Assembly: GCF_001046875.1 (NCBI RefSeq)
Contig: NZ_HF571038.1
Coordinates: 484,420-524,854 of the forward strand
Length of the DNA stretch: 40,435 bases
Source of the DNA: Nostocoides jenkinsii Ben 74
Lineage (GTDB): Bacteria; Actinomycetota; Actinomycetes; Actinomycetales; Dermatophilaceae
Direction: 5' to 3'
Numbering within the stretch: position 1 is the first letter of the stretch; each line of letters starts with the position of its first letter. Under the pieces are notes generated by a model that had not been told where the DNA came from, made no database searches, and saw only the letters and a list, made by a program, of their open reading frames with translations. The position numbers and the translations under genes are program-made. Positions 7,070-14,900 of the stretch are shown piece after piece.

Positions 7070-7396
7070 ATGACCACCGCCAACGCCTTGCTCTTCAACC
7101 AGGACGGGATGCTGTCGTTGACGGCCCTCTCCCTGGACGCCGACGGCTTCCTCGACCCGGACTCGGTTCGGTCCGCGCTGGGGTGCCGCGCGGTCGAGAC
7201 CGTTGCCGCCGCGGCGCTTGTCGCCTTCGTGTCCGCCGATCCGGAATCGGAACGTGCCCCGTTCAGTCCCCCGACGACTAACGCGATCCGCGAAATGCTG
7301 TACACCGCGGGGAGCCCGCACGCACCCGCGGTGTACGGTTCCGCGATCATCGTCGGCCCGCACGTCCCCCTGCGTCCCGAGATGGCGGTCGCGTGA
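7070..7396 (+). CDS. DUF3846-like small protein, copy 3
   Basis: The 108-residue product has the same outline as the DUF3846 pair upstream: N-terminal strand ANALLFNQDG, SVRSALGCRAVETV in the place of ALYDALGCEWVEGI, a helical NAIREMLYTAG and a closing strand YGSAIIVGP. I infer a diverged third copy. It begins right after the hairpin terminator and opens a coupled operon reaching 8758 (GTGA/TGATG overlaps). Confidence 0.55.
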   Translation: MTTANALLFNQDGMLSLTALSLDADGFLDPDSVRSALGCRAVETVAAAALVAFVSADPESERAPFSPPTTNAIREMLYTAGSPHAPAVYGSAIIVGPHVPLRPEMAVA

Positions 7397-7656
7397 TGCC
7401 CGGCCCGGTGGTCTCCGAATCCGGCTGCCCTGCCTGCACGGTCGTGGTACCGGTGGAGCGTGACGACACCCTGACCGTCCACGACGCGGACGGGAAGGCG
7501 TGCCTGGGCAGCGGACAACCGCACGACCCCCATCTGGTCGACGGCAAGCGCTGCTACGGGTGTGGTGCCGCGAACGCCGACTGCGGCGATACCGGTTGCT
7601 GCGCGTGGTGTCGGATTGCGGTCGCGACAGCGGTTTTCGTCTGGCCGGTGGCGTGA
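7393..7656 (+). CDS. Cysteine-rich zinc-ribbon-like protein
   Basis: The product is 86-87 residues, from GTG 7393 or ATG 7396, both overlapping the upstream stop. It has CPAC near the N-terminus, then CYGCG, CGDTGC and CAWC clusters, arranged like one or two zinc knuckles. The last 15 residues are hydrophobic (IAVATAVFVWPVA). Likely a small zinc-binding protein; specific function unknown. Confidence 0.6.
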   Translation: MMPGPVVSESGCPACTVVVPVERDDTLTVHDADGKACLGSGQPHDPHLVDGKRCYGCGAANADCGDTGCCAWCRIAVATAVFVWPVA

Positions 7657-7856
7657 TGTCCAATCTCTCGTGGCGCCGAGCCGACCTAGTGTGCGAGCTG
7701 GAAGTGCTGCTCGGTGCTGGCGGCTCTGCCGAGAACGTCGCGCACCGCCTGGGCATCCGGCCAGCGACGCTGTCTCGGCGAATGTATCGGGCTCGTCGCC
7801 CCGACCTAGCCCGACCGTTCGAGCGTGTCGCCAACCGGGAACGGCGGTCGGGGTGA
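7656..7856 (+). CDS. Small helix-turn-helix protein, 66 aa
   Basis: The ATG overlaps the previous stop (TGATG). Residues 24-50 (SAENVAHRLGIRPATLSRRMYRARR) form a textbook helix-turn-helix with a basic recognition helix, of the type in small phage/plasmid regulators that choose between sites. The remaining C-terminus is Arg-rich. It is probably DNA-binding; target unknown. Confidence 0.65.
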   Translation: MSNLSWRRADLVCELEVLLGAGGSAENVAHRLGIRPATLSRRMYRARRPDLARPFERVANRERRSG

Positions 7857-8758
7857 GCGTCGTCCGGGTGCGTCCTGCGCAGATGCCGGGCATCCGCGAC
7901 GGCTTCGCCCGCGCCGGTCGAGAATTGTCCCGGTTAAAGTCGGCCCGGCGCTGGGACATCGACCCTGAGCTGGCTGACTTCTTCGACTCCATGCCGCGGC
8001 TTGCGGATGCTGAGATGTTTCTTGCTTCCCCGGACGCCACGACGCTGGCGGTCGAGGCGGCGCACGACATGCAGTGGTTCGATCCCGCCACCCGACCGTC
8101 TGAGGCTGGCGTGATGGTGTTCGCCCGGCATCTGCCGCTCGTCACCGTCGAACGGCACCCCACGGCGTCCTATCGCAGCGCGGCCCCGTGCATTCTGACT
8201 TGGGTGCCAAGCCCGAGCCGCCACGAAGAAGTCCACGTCGCGCTGTTTTCGCGGTGCGACGACGTCGTCCTGAAAGACGGTCGGACCTGCCCGCCCAACG
8301 CGGTGATGGGCGAATGGGAACTGTCGATGTGCGCGTTGGTCGATCCTGAGGTCGTCGACCTCGGCGAGTTGGCGCGGAGTGACGCTGCGTCGGCGGGCAT
8401 CCTGTCGTTGATTGCCGCGATCTGGTCGCTGATGCAGACGCCGTCGATGACGGAAGTGAAGGATGCGCCGCCACCGACGGCAAGGAAAGCCCGCAAGGCG
8501 GCCAGTAAGCAGTCCTCGTCGCCGGTTCGCCTGTTGACATTGCGCGCGCCGGAAGACCACCCCGAGCATGCGGAGAAGACTGAGAGCACAAGCAAGCGGA
8601 CCTACACCCACCGCTGGCCGGTCAGGCCGCACCCGCGCCAGCAACGCTGCGGCCCGAAACTGGGCCAGGTGAAGACGACGTGGATTCCCGGCTACATCAA
8701 AGGTCCGCGCGACGCCCCGCTGCGAGAACGGCCCGTCGTGTACGTGTGGCGCGGCTAA
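7853..8758 (+). CDS. Conserved actinobacterial plasmid/phage hypothetical protein
   Basis: The 301-residue product starts with a GTG overlapping the previous stop. The C-terminal block, THRWPVRPHPRQQ followed by KTTWIPGYIKGP and a final strand RPVVYVWRG, is the recurrent tail of a family widespread in actinobacterial phages and plasmids, where it is usually preceded, as here, by an acidic alpha/beta N-terminus and a basic low-complexity linker (KARKAASKQSS). The tail is Trp/Arg-rich and may contact nucleic acid. Function is not established. It ends convergently against the minus-strand gene 8755-9078 (shared CTA). Confidence 0.7.
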   Translation: MSVVRVRPAQMPGIRDGFARAGRELSRLKSARRWDIDPELADFFDSMPRLADAEMFLASPDATTLAVEAAHDMQWFDPATRPSEAGVMVFARHLPLVTVERHPTASYRSAAPCILTWVPSPSRHEEVHVALFSRCDDVVLKDGRTCPPNAVMGEWELSMCALVDPEVVDLGELARSDAASAGILSLIAAIWSLMQTPSMTEVKDAPPPTARKARKAASKQSSSPVRLLTLRAPEDHPEHAEKTESTSKRTYTHRWPVRPHPRQQRCGPKLGQVKTTWIPGYIKGPRDAPLRERPVVYVWRG

Positions 8759-9078
8759 CTGGCCCGTCGCGCGTTCGCCTCGGCGAGAAGGTCGAGTTCG
8801 CGCCGCGCCCACTCTTCCTTGTTCTGTTCCACCAACTCGTCGTAGTCGTGTCCGTCAAGGTCGGCCCCGCCGCTGACGATCGGAATCCACCGCGCAAAGC
8901 CGCCTTCCTCCATCGCGCAGATGGCGTCGCCGCGAGCGTCGGCCAGCCACTCGGCCATCGCCCCGGCGAAGACGCGCGGGTCGCCTTCCAAGTGCTCGAA
9001 CTCGTGGGCGGCAACCTCGGCGGGGTCACGGTCGCCCCGGATGCCGTAGTAAGCCTCGGCTCCGTCAATGCTGTCCAT
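8755..9078 (-). CDS. Small acidic protein with HEFEH motif
   Basis: The 107-residue product begins at ATG 9078, fixed by a class 1 element; the longer frame to 9501 overlaps a well-supported plus-strand gene. AAHEFEHLEG at about residue 25 contains HExxH, a possible zinc-metalloprotease motif, with AEWLADARGDAI after it where a third ligand could sit. The protein is very short for a protease, so the motif may be coincidental; the many Glu/Asp residues fit a small regulator. Confidence 0.6.
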   Translation of the reverse strand: MDSIDGAEAYYGIRGDRDPAEVAAHEFEHLEGDPRVFAGAMAEWLADARGDAICAMEEGGFARWIPIVSGGADLDGHDYDELVEQNKEEWARRELDLLAEANARRAS

Positions 9079-9085
9079 GTCCTCA

Positions 9086-9095
9086 CTGAGCGCAG
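9086..9095 (-). promoter_or_regulatory. Class 1 start element
   Basis: CTGCGCTCAG on the minus strand, 7-nt spacer, ATG at 9078. Confidence 0.6.
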
Positions 9096-9111
9096 CGATC
9101 GACGAACCCTC

Positions 9112-9119
9112 GCCCGCAA
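9112..9119 (+). promoter_or_regulatory. Class 2 start element
   Basis: GCCCGCAA, 7-nt spacer, ATG 9127; divergent from the class 1 element at 9086-9095. Confidence 0.55.
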
Positions 9120-9126
9120 CGGGGGT

Positions 9127-9561
9127 ATGACGACTTTCGACGCCAGCAAGCACCGCCGCGACGCCCGCGGCAGGTTCGCCGCCATGCAGGGCAGCGAACC
9201 CACTGTCGTCTTCGGTTCCGACGATGACACGTCTTCCGCGCAGCGACCGGGCGGCACCAGCGACGTCTCGCTGGACAGGTTCGACAACGCCGACGCCCCG
9301 CCGACCTATGTCGATGAGCTCGGCAACAAGTTGTGGGAGGTGGACGGCAAGTCGCACCGCAGTGGCGGGCTTCCGGCGGTCGAAAGGGCGGATGGGGCCG
9401 TCGAATATTGGGTCGACGGCGGCAGGCACGGGGATGACGGTCTCCCTGCGGCGGTGGAGCCGACAGGCTGCAAAGAGTATTGGGTCTACGATCGGTTGCA
9501 CCGTGAGAACGGTCTTTCGGCGATCGAGGGGCCGAACGGCTGCCGCGAACAGGGGGCCTAA
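9127..9561 (+). CDS. GGQF-type leader plus MORN-like repeat protein
   Basis: The 144-residue protein starts with a variant of the recurrent leader (KHRRDARGRFAAMQGSEP) followed by a disordered acidic linker. From residue about 75 come repeats of about 22 residues: WEVDGKSHRSGGLPAV, YWVDGGRHGDDGLPAA and YWVYDRLHRENGLSAI, each with W-V-D-G, H-R and GLPA positions. These resemble the MORN-variant/YwqK-type beta-hairpin repeats of bacterial antitoxin-like and phage proteins. Related repeats occur at 26219, 30022 and 34475. Function unknown; an exported or injected binding protein is possible. Confidence 0.65.
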   Translation: MTTFDASKHRRDARGRFAAMQGSEPTVVFGSDDDTSSAQRPGGTSDVSLDRFDNADAPPTYVDELGNKLWEVDGKSHRSGGLPAVERADGAVEYWVDGGRHGDDGLPAAVEPTGCKEYWVYDRLHRENGLSAIEGPNGCREQGA

Positions 9562-9586
9562 GCCCCGGCGCGAGCGACCGTCAGCA

Positions 9587-9667
9587 ATGGAAGAACCGAC
9601 GCCGCAATGGGTGATTGACCTGCTCGATTACGACCCAGAGACCGCCCCGTCCGCAGCACAGGCATGA
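9587..9667 (+). CDS. Possible microprotein, 26 aa
   Basis: A short frame of 26 codons, very acidic, containing PQWVIDLLDYDPET. The stop is coupled by ATGA to the secreted nuclease gene, the arrangement used by real gene pairs here, and its last codons contain that gene's start element. It has no convincing SD. Confidence 0.4.
   Translation: MEEPTPQWVIDLLDYDPETAPSAAQA
9649..9656 (+). promoter_or_regulatory. Class 2 start element (variant)
   Basis: GTCCGCAG, 7-nt spacer, ATG 9664. The only class 2 site before a protein without the GGQF leader. Confidence 0.45.
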
Positions 9668-10368
9668 GAACCCCGTTCATCGCCCTGGCGTCCCTGGCCG
9701 CCCCCGCCCTGATCGCTGCGCCCTCGCTGGCGTCCGCCCGGACCGACATCGGCGCGGTGCCGGCCGCAACGGCCGCTGCTCAATTGCGGCTCGGGCTGCC
9801 GTCAACGGCGACCCCAGCGTCGGCGAAGGCGGCCCTGTCGACGCTTCTGGTGCGCGCGGACGGGTCGACGACCGGCTACTCGCGGGACTTGTTTCCGCAC
9901 TGGCGGGATGCTTCGACGTGGGGGTGGCCGGTCGCGCCCAACAACTCCTGCGACGCCCGCAATGCGGCCCTGTATCGGGACGGCAAGAACGTCACTATGT
10001 CGAGCACCTGTTCCTACTTGAAGGGGACGTGGGTCGACCCGTATGGCGCTCGGCGCTACGACGCGACCGCGGACATCGACATCGACCACATGGTGCCGCT
10101 GGCGGCGTCCTGGCGTTCCGGCGCGGCGTCGTGGGACCCCACCAAGCGCACGCAGTTCGCCAACGATCCGCTAGTCCTGGTCTCGTCCTATGACCGGCTG
10201 AACTCGGCGAAAGGCGACAAAGGCCCTGAGGCGTGGCGTCCCCCGAACAAGGCCGCTTACTGCCTCTACGCGATCCGGTGGACTGCCGTGAAGTCGAAGT
10301 ACAAGTTGAGCGTCAACAGCGCCGAGAAGGCCGCGCTGACCTCGATGCTGGCGACCTGCCCGGCCTAG
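9664..10368 (+). CDS. Secreted HNH-type nuclease (DUF1524/GmrSD C-terminal-like)
   Basis: The 234-residue product has a signal peptide at residues 1-25 (ALASLAAPALIAAPSLASA, cleavage near ASA-R). The mature part carries the HNH core seen in exported actinobacterial nucleases: DIDIDHMVPLAASW (His general base, about residue 140), then DPLVLV, the SYDRLNSAKGDKGPEAWRPP segment with Asn/Lys/Asp, and a C-terminal helix with YAIRWTAVKSKYKL. Four Cys may form disulfides. It would cut DNA outside the cell. The stop shares CTAG with the minus-strand gene downstream. Confidence 0.8.
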   Translation: MRTPFIALASLAAPALIAAPSLASARTDIGAVPAATAAAQLRLGLPSTATPASAKAALSTLLVRADGSTTGYSRDLFPHWRDASTWGWPVAPNNSCDARNAALYRDGKNVTMSSTCSYLKGTWVDPYGARRYDATADIDIDHMVPLAASWRSGAASWDPTKRTQFANDPLVLVSSYDRLNSAKGDKGPEAWRPPNKAAYCLYAIRWTAVKSKYKLSVNSAEKAALTSMLATCPA

Positions 10369-10538
10369 CGGGACCGGAACCGTTGGCGCACGTAGGCGAC
10401 GTCGTCGGCGTAGAGCATAGAACTGGGTCGATCGCTCTCGCGGTAGAACTCTTCCACCGTCACCCCGACCGCCGCGCCGCCACCGTACTGTGGGGGGGGG
10501 TTCCCGCCCCAGACTCCATTCCGGTGACGCTTCGCCAC
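10365..10538 (-). CDS. Small hypothetical protein, 57 aa
   Basis: The frame runs from a GTG at 10538 to a TAG overlapping the secreted nuclease stop. The N-terminus is basic and Gly/Pro-rich (AKRHRNGVWGGNPPPQYG), the C-terminus polar (FYRESDRPSSMLYADD). The same frame lies directly downstream of the membrane gene stop (12 bp), which fits an operon. No family recognised. Confidence 0.45.
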   Translation of the reverse strand: MAKRHRNGVWGGNPPPQYGGGAAVGVTVEEFYRESDRPSSMLYADDVAYVRQRFRSR

Positions 10539-10550
10539 GGCCCTCAGTGC

Positions 10551-10976
10551 TCAAAGCGAGTCCAAGGTGGCCTGGTTCGTCTTGCGGACCGCAGCGGTGA
10601 CCGCCGCGACCTGATCCCGCAGCACGACGATTGCCCGGCGGGCTGCGGGGGGGTCTCGCAACCGCCAATCCGTGTCGAGACAGATTCCGACGGCTCCGAC
10701 CAGGATGGCGATAGCGGCGCTGTTGGTCCAGAGGTCAACGACCGCCAAGATCACCACGACGTCGAGAGCCAGGTCGCGCCGGTTCAGCGAGGGCGCGGCA
10801 GCCAACACCTTCTCGGTGTCTGCGGAGTCGATCACCCACACCTCGCTGGGGTTTTTGGCGCCCAGCGGTTCCCGGTCGAACAGGATCGTCTTGTCTCGTC
10901 CTTGGCGGACGGTGGCGACACCGGCAGTGTTGATGTCCGGCCCAGCCAGCGCACCACTACCGCCAGCCCAACCCAT
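10551..10976 (-). CDS. Membrane-anchored hypothetical protein
   Basis: The product is about 141 residues from ATG 10976; TTG 10988 is an alternative. The first 65 residues are polar and beta-rich (TILFDREPLGAKNPSEVWVI). Two hydrophobic segments follow around LALDVVVILAVVDLW and SAAIAILVGAVGICL, then a basic helical tail (ARRAIVVLRDQVAAV). Probably a two-helix membrane protein with cytoplasmic ends. It lies between a small soluble gene upstream and the 57-aa gene downstream on the same strand. Confidence 0.55.
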   Translation of the reverse strand: MGWAGGSGALAGPDINTAGVATVRQGRDKTILFDREPLGAKNPSEVWVIDSADTEKVLAAAPSLNRRDLALDVVVILAVVDLWTNSAAIAILVGAVGICLDTDWRLRDPPAARRAIVVLRDQVAAVTAAVRKTNQATLDSL

Positions 10977-11011
10977 CAGCGCCGCCAAGCACGGAAGGGG
11001 TGGTTTCGGGA

Positions 11012-11248
11012 TCAGCGGTTGGTGTCCGGGGTGAACGTTTCCCGTGTGAGGCGGGACAGGGCTAGGTGCCAGTCATCGGTGTTCCCGATGCGGTACCAGA
11101 CGATGCTGGGGCTTTCCTGGCGGGCTTGCACCCCCCGGCCGCCGACGGCGATCAGTCCTGGCTGGCCGGGCGGGACGCCTCGGAAGAAGTCCGGGTTGGG
11201 ATAGGGGCCGCGAACTTTGGAGCCAGCCTTGATGTCTTTGCTTTGCAT
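11012..11248 (-). CDS. Small hypothetical protein, 78 aa
   Basis: The ATG at 11248 has an exact class 1 element. The product is a Gly/Pro-rich small beta protein (DIKAGSKVRGPYPNPDFF, RGVPPGQPGLIAVGG, IVWYRIGNTDDWHLA), reminiscent of small SH3-like phage proteins. The upstream damaged frame at 11249-11713 is in the same phase with no stop in between, so the two could once have been one longer protein, with this ATG as an internal start. Confidence 0.55.
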   Translation of the reverse strand: MQSKDIKAGSKVRGPYPNPDFFRGVPPGQPGLIAVGGRGVQARQESPSIVWYRIGNTDDWHLALSRLTRETFTPDTNR

Positions 11249-11713
11249 ACCGACTCTGAGCGCAGCGGCGAGGTCGGTCCGGCCACGAGCCTTGCGCTCG
11301 TCTTCCTCTTGCTGTATGGCGAAATCCAGGGCCGCCAACGCCTTCTGGGCGGCGCGATGGCGGACCAGGCTGCCGTCCGCTTCGACGGCGTGCCCGACTT
11401 TGACGATCAGGGCCAGGTCGTCGCTGTTTAGCCGCTCGACGACACCGGCCAGGATCGAGAGCGGAACCTTCCGGTCCTGTCACTCCTCGTCGCGGGCGAG
11501 CGAGTCAAGCATGTCGAGGTTAAACGTCCACACCGGCGGCGAGGCGCGCTTGGCGGCGTCAACCAGGTCTTCGAGAGGCCGTCCGCCGACGACCGGAGAC
11601 AGGCTGCCGGAAACACCGTTGCCCAGCACGGTGATGGTCGATTCGCGCGAGTCGAGACGGCGCTAGTAGGCGGTTTCGGACGCGCCTCTTCGGGCGCCGA
11701 GGTGGATTCCCAT
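11249..11713 (-). pseudogene. Minus-strand gene interrupted by in-frame TAG and TGA
   Basis: A single reading frame runs from ATG 11713 (class 1 element, 7-nt spacer) with codon 17 = TAG (11663-11665) and a later TGA (11480-11482). The frame around them is clearly coding: RRLDSREST, SGSLSPVVGGRPLEDLVDAA, then after the TGA KVPLSILAGVVERLNSDDLA and AIQQEEDERKARGRTDLAAA. Both stops would be single C-to-T changes from CAG and CGA. It continues in phase into the 78-aa gene. No family recognised. Recent decay, sequence error, or stop readthrough are all possible. Confidence 0.5.
11256..11265 (-). promoter_or_regulatory. Class 1 start element
   Basis: CTGCGCTCAG on the minus strand, 7-nt spacer, ATG at 11248. 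Confidence 0.5.
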
Positions 11714-11720
11714 GCCGTCT

Positions 11721-11730
11721 CTGGGCGCAG
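11721..11730 (-). promoter_or_regulatory. Class 1 start element (variant)
   Basis: CTGCGCCCAG on the minus strand, 7-nt spacer, ATG at 11713. Confidence 0.5.
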
Positions 11731-11934
11731 TTGGGCCGCCGTGGCGGCCCAGCAAGCAAAGGAGTAATTGAGAGCGGGTGCCACGCCCACCTCGGACCCG
11801 ATCAAACCCTTGCTGACCTGCGGATATGCGGGTGCCGCATGGGGCTTGGTGTACGGCGCGGTTTTCTCATCCGCGTCGTGCGCCAGCAGACCCCCTGGTC
11901 TGCCGGGTTCACGCACAACGAGAGGTTCATCCCC
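11731..11934. other. Leader region upstream of the adhesin gene
   Basis: About 200 bp without an assured gene. It holds AAAGGAG at about 11757-11763 just before a TTG (11768) that could open a 61-codon frame overlapping the adhesin start, but the SD-to-start distance is too short to trust. The adhesin frame itself is open through here. Confidence 0.3.
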
Positions 11935-14900
11935 TTGCACACCAACACCTTGAAGCGTCGTCGCGGCAGCTTTTCGGCGGTGACGGCTGTCGCCGTCTTC
12001 GCCGGCACGGCAACCACGACGATGCTGACCCCGCCCGTGGCTCAGGCCGCGGAGATCAACGGCGCAGTCACGGGGGTCAACATCGTCGCCACGACGATCA
12101 AGACCAATACTCAAACGAAGGTCACCACGAACTGGGCTGTGCCGAATGGCACCCAGGCTGGCGACACCTTCCAGGTGGTCCTTCCCGCGGACCCGTTCAG
12201 CGGCATCACGTCCCCGAACTTCACGTTGACGGACACGGATGGCTCCGTCGTCGCCAACGCCGTGGTCGTCGGGCGGACCGTCACCTTCACGATGACGGCC
12301 TACGCGGCGAATCACGTCAACGTCCGTGGCACCGCAGAGTTCATGGCGAAGGTTGCCAACAACGCGACCCTCGGCGCGCAGACGCCCGTGATTCAGACCA
12401 CCGGTAAGACGTTCACCGACAACGTGACCGTCGTCGCGGGCGCAAGCCAAGGTGACAACACCAAGGTCGGCTCGGTCGAGAAGAACGCCACCACGGGTCT
12501 TCCCTTCTTCGCCTGGAAGATCAAGACCGGCGAGGTCACGTCCGCGCAGACGGTCACGGTCACCGACACTCCGGTCGCCCCGTTAACTCTCGACTGTGCC
12601 ACCATCACGGTTCGCGTCGCAGGGACGTTGCGTCCGGCGGCGATCGACTCGTGCACCCCGACCAAGCTGGTCGTCAGCACCAACATGACGGTCGGGCAGT
12701 CGATGCTGATCCAGGGCCAGTCGGTATTCCCCGCAGGCGCGACCGAAGGTGACCCGTTCACCAACCGGGCCGTCATCGACATCGACGGCGATGCCAAGAA
12801 CACGCAGTACACCGTCAAGTATCCGGCGGCGGGCGGCACCGGAACCGGTGACCAGTTCGTCAGCGTCGGCGACTACGTCTGGTTGGACGCCAACCATGAC
12901 GGCATTCAGCAGTCGACCGAGCAGGGCATTCCCGACGTCGGACTGACGATCTCCCGCACCGACGGAGCGCCGGTCACCGACTACCTCGGCAACCCGTATG
13001 TCCCCGACGCGGCGACCGGCGCTGACGGTCTCTACACGTTCACCAACCTCCCGGTTCCTCCGGCGGGCGTGAACTACACCGTCACGATTGACCCGGACAC
13101 GGTTCCGGCGGGCTACTTCCCGACCCTGACCGGTCAGGGCACGAGCGCCACCGATTCCTCCACCGGCTCGGCGACCTCGTCCGGACTGACCGCGCTCGGC
13201 GATCGTGACGACACTCTCGACTTCGGGTTCTGGAAGCCGACCCCGCAGGTCGACATCGAGAAGGTTGACGCGGCGAGCAACGACGCCGACACCTCCGACC
13301 TCGCTGTCGACTTGGGCATGTCGCCTGGCAGCACGGACCTGGCGTTCACCGTCACCAACCCCGGCAACGAGCCGCTGACCACGGTCGCCGTCAAGGACGT
13401 CGTCGTCTCCAATGGCACCGTCACCGACCTGGTCTGCACCTTCCCGGACGGTTCCACGGGGACCACCTGGGCCGGTCCGTGGCAACCTGCGGTCCAGTTC
13501 GATTGCACCGCCAAGTTGGCCGGTGTCGCCGCTGGCACTGTCCTGCACCAGGACCGTGCGACCGTCACCGCGGTCGGTCAGACGTCCAAGAAGCCGGTCA
13601 CCGACACCGACGACTACTGGGCGAAGACCACCAAGACGCCGTCCGTCTGCGTCGGTGACTATGTCTGGTTCGATGCTAATCACAACGGCATCCAGGAGTC
13701 CGGCGAGATCGGGGTTCCCGGCGTCAAGCTGGCGATCACCCGCACCGACGGCAAGCCCGCAACGAACGCGGACGGCACCACCCCGGCTGGGCAGACGTCT
13801 GCCGCGGATGGTTCCTACCACTTCTGCGGCCTGTCCGTTCTCCCCACGGGCGTGCAGTACACCGTCACCGTCGACCCGTCGACCTACCCGGCGGGCTACG
13901 TCCCGACCCTGACCGGTCAGGGCACGAGCGCCACCGATTCCTCCACCGGATCGGCGACCTCCACCGACCTGACCGAGGACGGAGCCAAGGACGACACCCT
14001 CGACTTCGGGTTCTGGAAGCCGACCCCGCAGGTCGACATCGAGAAGATCGACGCCAAGGGCAACGACGCGGACACCTCCGCTGAGGCCGTCGACCTGGGT
14101 GTTAGCCCCGGCAGCACCGGCTTGACGTTCATCGTCAAGAACCCCGGCACGGAGGCCCTGACCAACGTCAGCGTCAGCGACGTGGTGAAGGCGAACGGGT
14201 CGATCTCCGGCCTGTCCTGCACCTTCCCGAACAACACGGTCGGCCTGTCCTGGACTGGTCCGTTCGCGCCGGGTGCGCAGTTCGAGTGCCACGCAACCCT
14301 GTCCGGCGTCGTCTCTGGTGCGGTCCTGCACCAGGACACTGCGACCGTCAACGCGGTCGGCGAACTGTCCAAGACCCCGGTCACGGACGCCGACGACTAC
14401 TGGGCGAAGACGATCGAGCCCGCGAAGGTCTCGATCGGTGACTACGTGTGGTTCGACAGCAACCACAACGGCGTCCAGGAGACCGGCGAGAAGGGCATCC
14501 CCGGCGTCCAGTTGGCGGTCACCCGGACCGACGGCAAGCCCGCACTGTACGCCAGTGGAGCCACGCCGTCCGTGGTCACCACGGACGCCAACGGCGGCTA
14601 CGCCTACGCCGGTCTCGCGGCCTTGCCTGCGGGTGTCCAGTACACGGTCACGATCGACATGGACACCGTCCCTGCCGGTTTCTACCCGACGATCACCGGC
14701 CAGGGCACCACGGCCACCGACTCGTCCACCGGTTTCGCGACGTCCACCGACCTGACCAAGGACGGCGACGCCGACCGGACGTTGGACTTCGGGTTCTGGA
14801 AGCCCGCCCCGGTCATCGACATCGTGAAGAAGGACATCAAGGGCAATGACGCCAACACCGCTGCGGAGGCTGTCGATCTTGGTATGGCTCCGGGTGGCCG

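Noticed and set aside
8755-9078. Zinc metalloprotease on the strength of HEFEH
   Set aside because: The protein is too short and lacks other family features; reported only as a motif.
10511-10527. 17-bp near-identical match to 30009-30025 (AGACTCCATTCCGGTGA)
   Set aside because: Only two copies in different contexts, with no shared spacing to a start; probably chance.
11768-11953. 61-codon frame with AAAGGAG upstream
   Set aside because: The SD is only 3-4 nt from the TTG, and the frame overlaps the adhesin start; composition gives no support.
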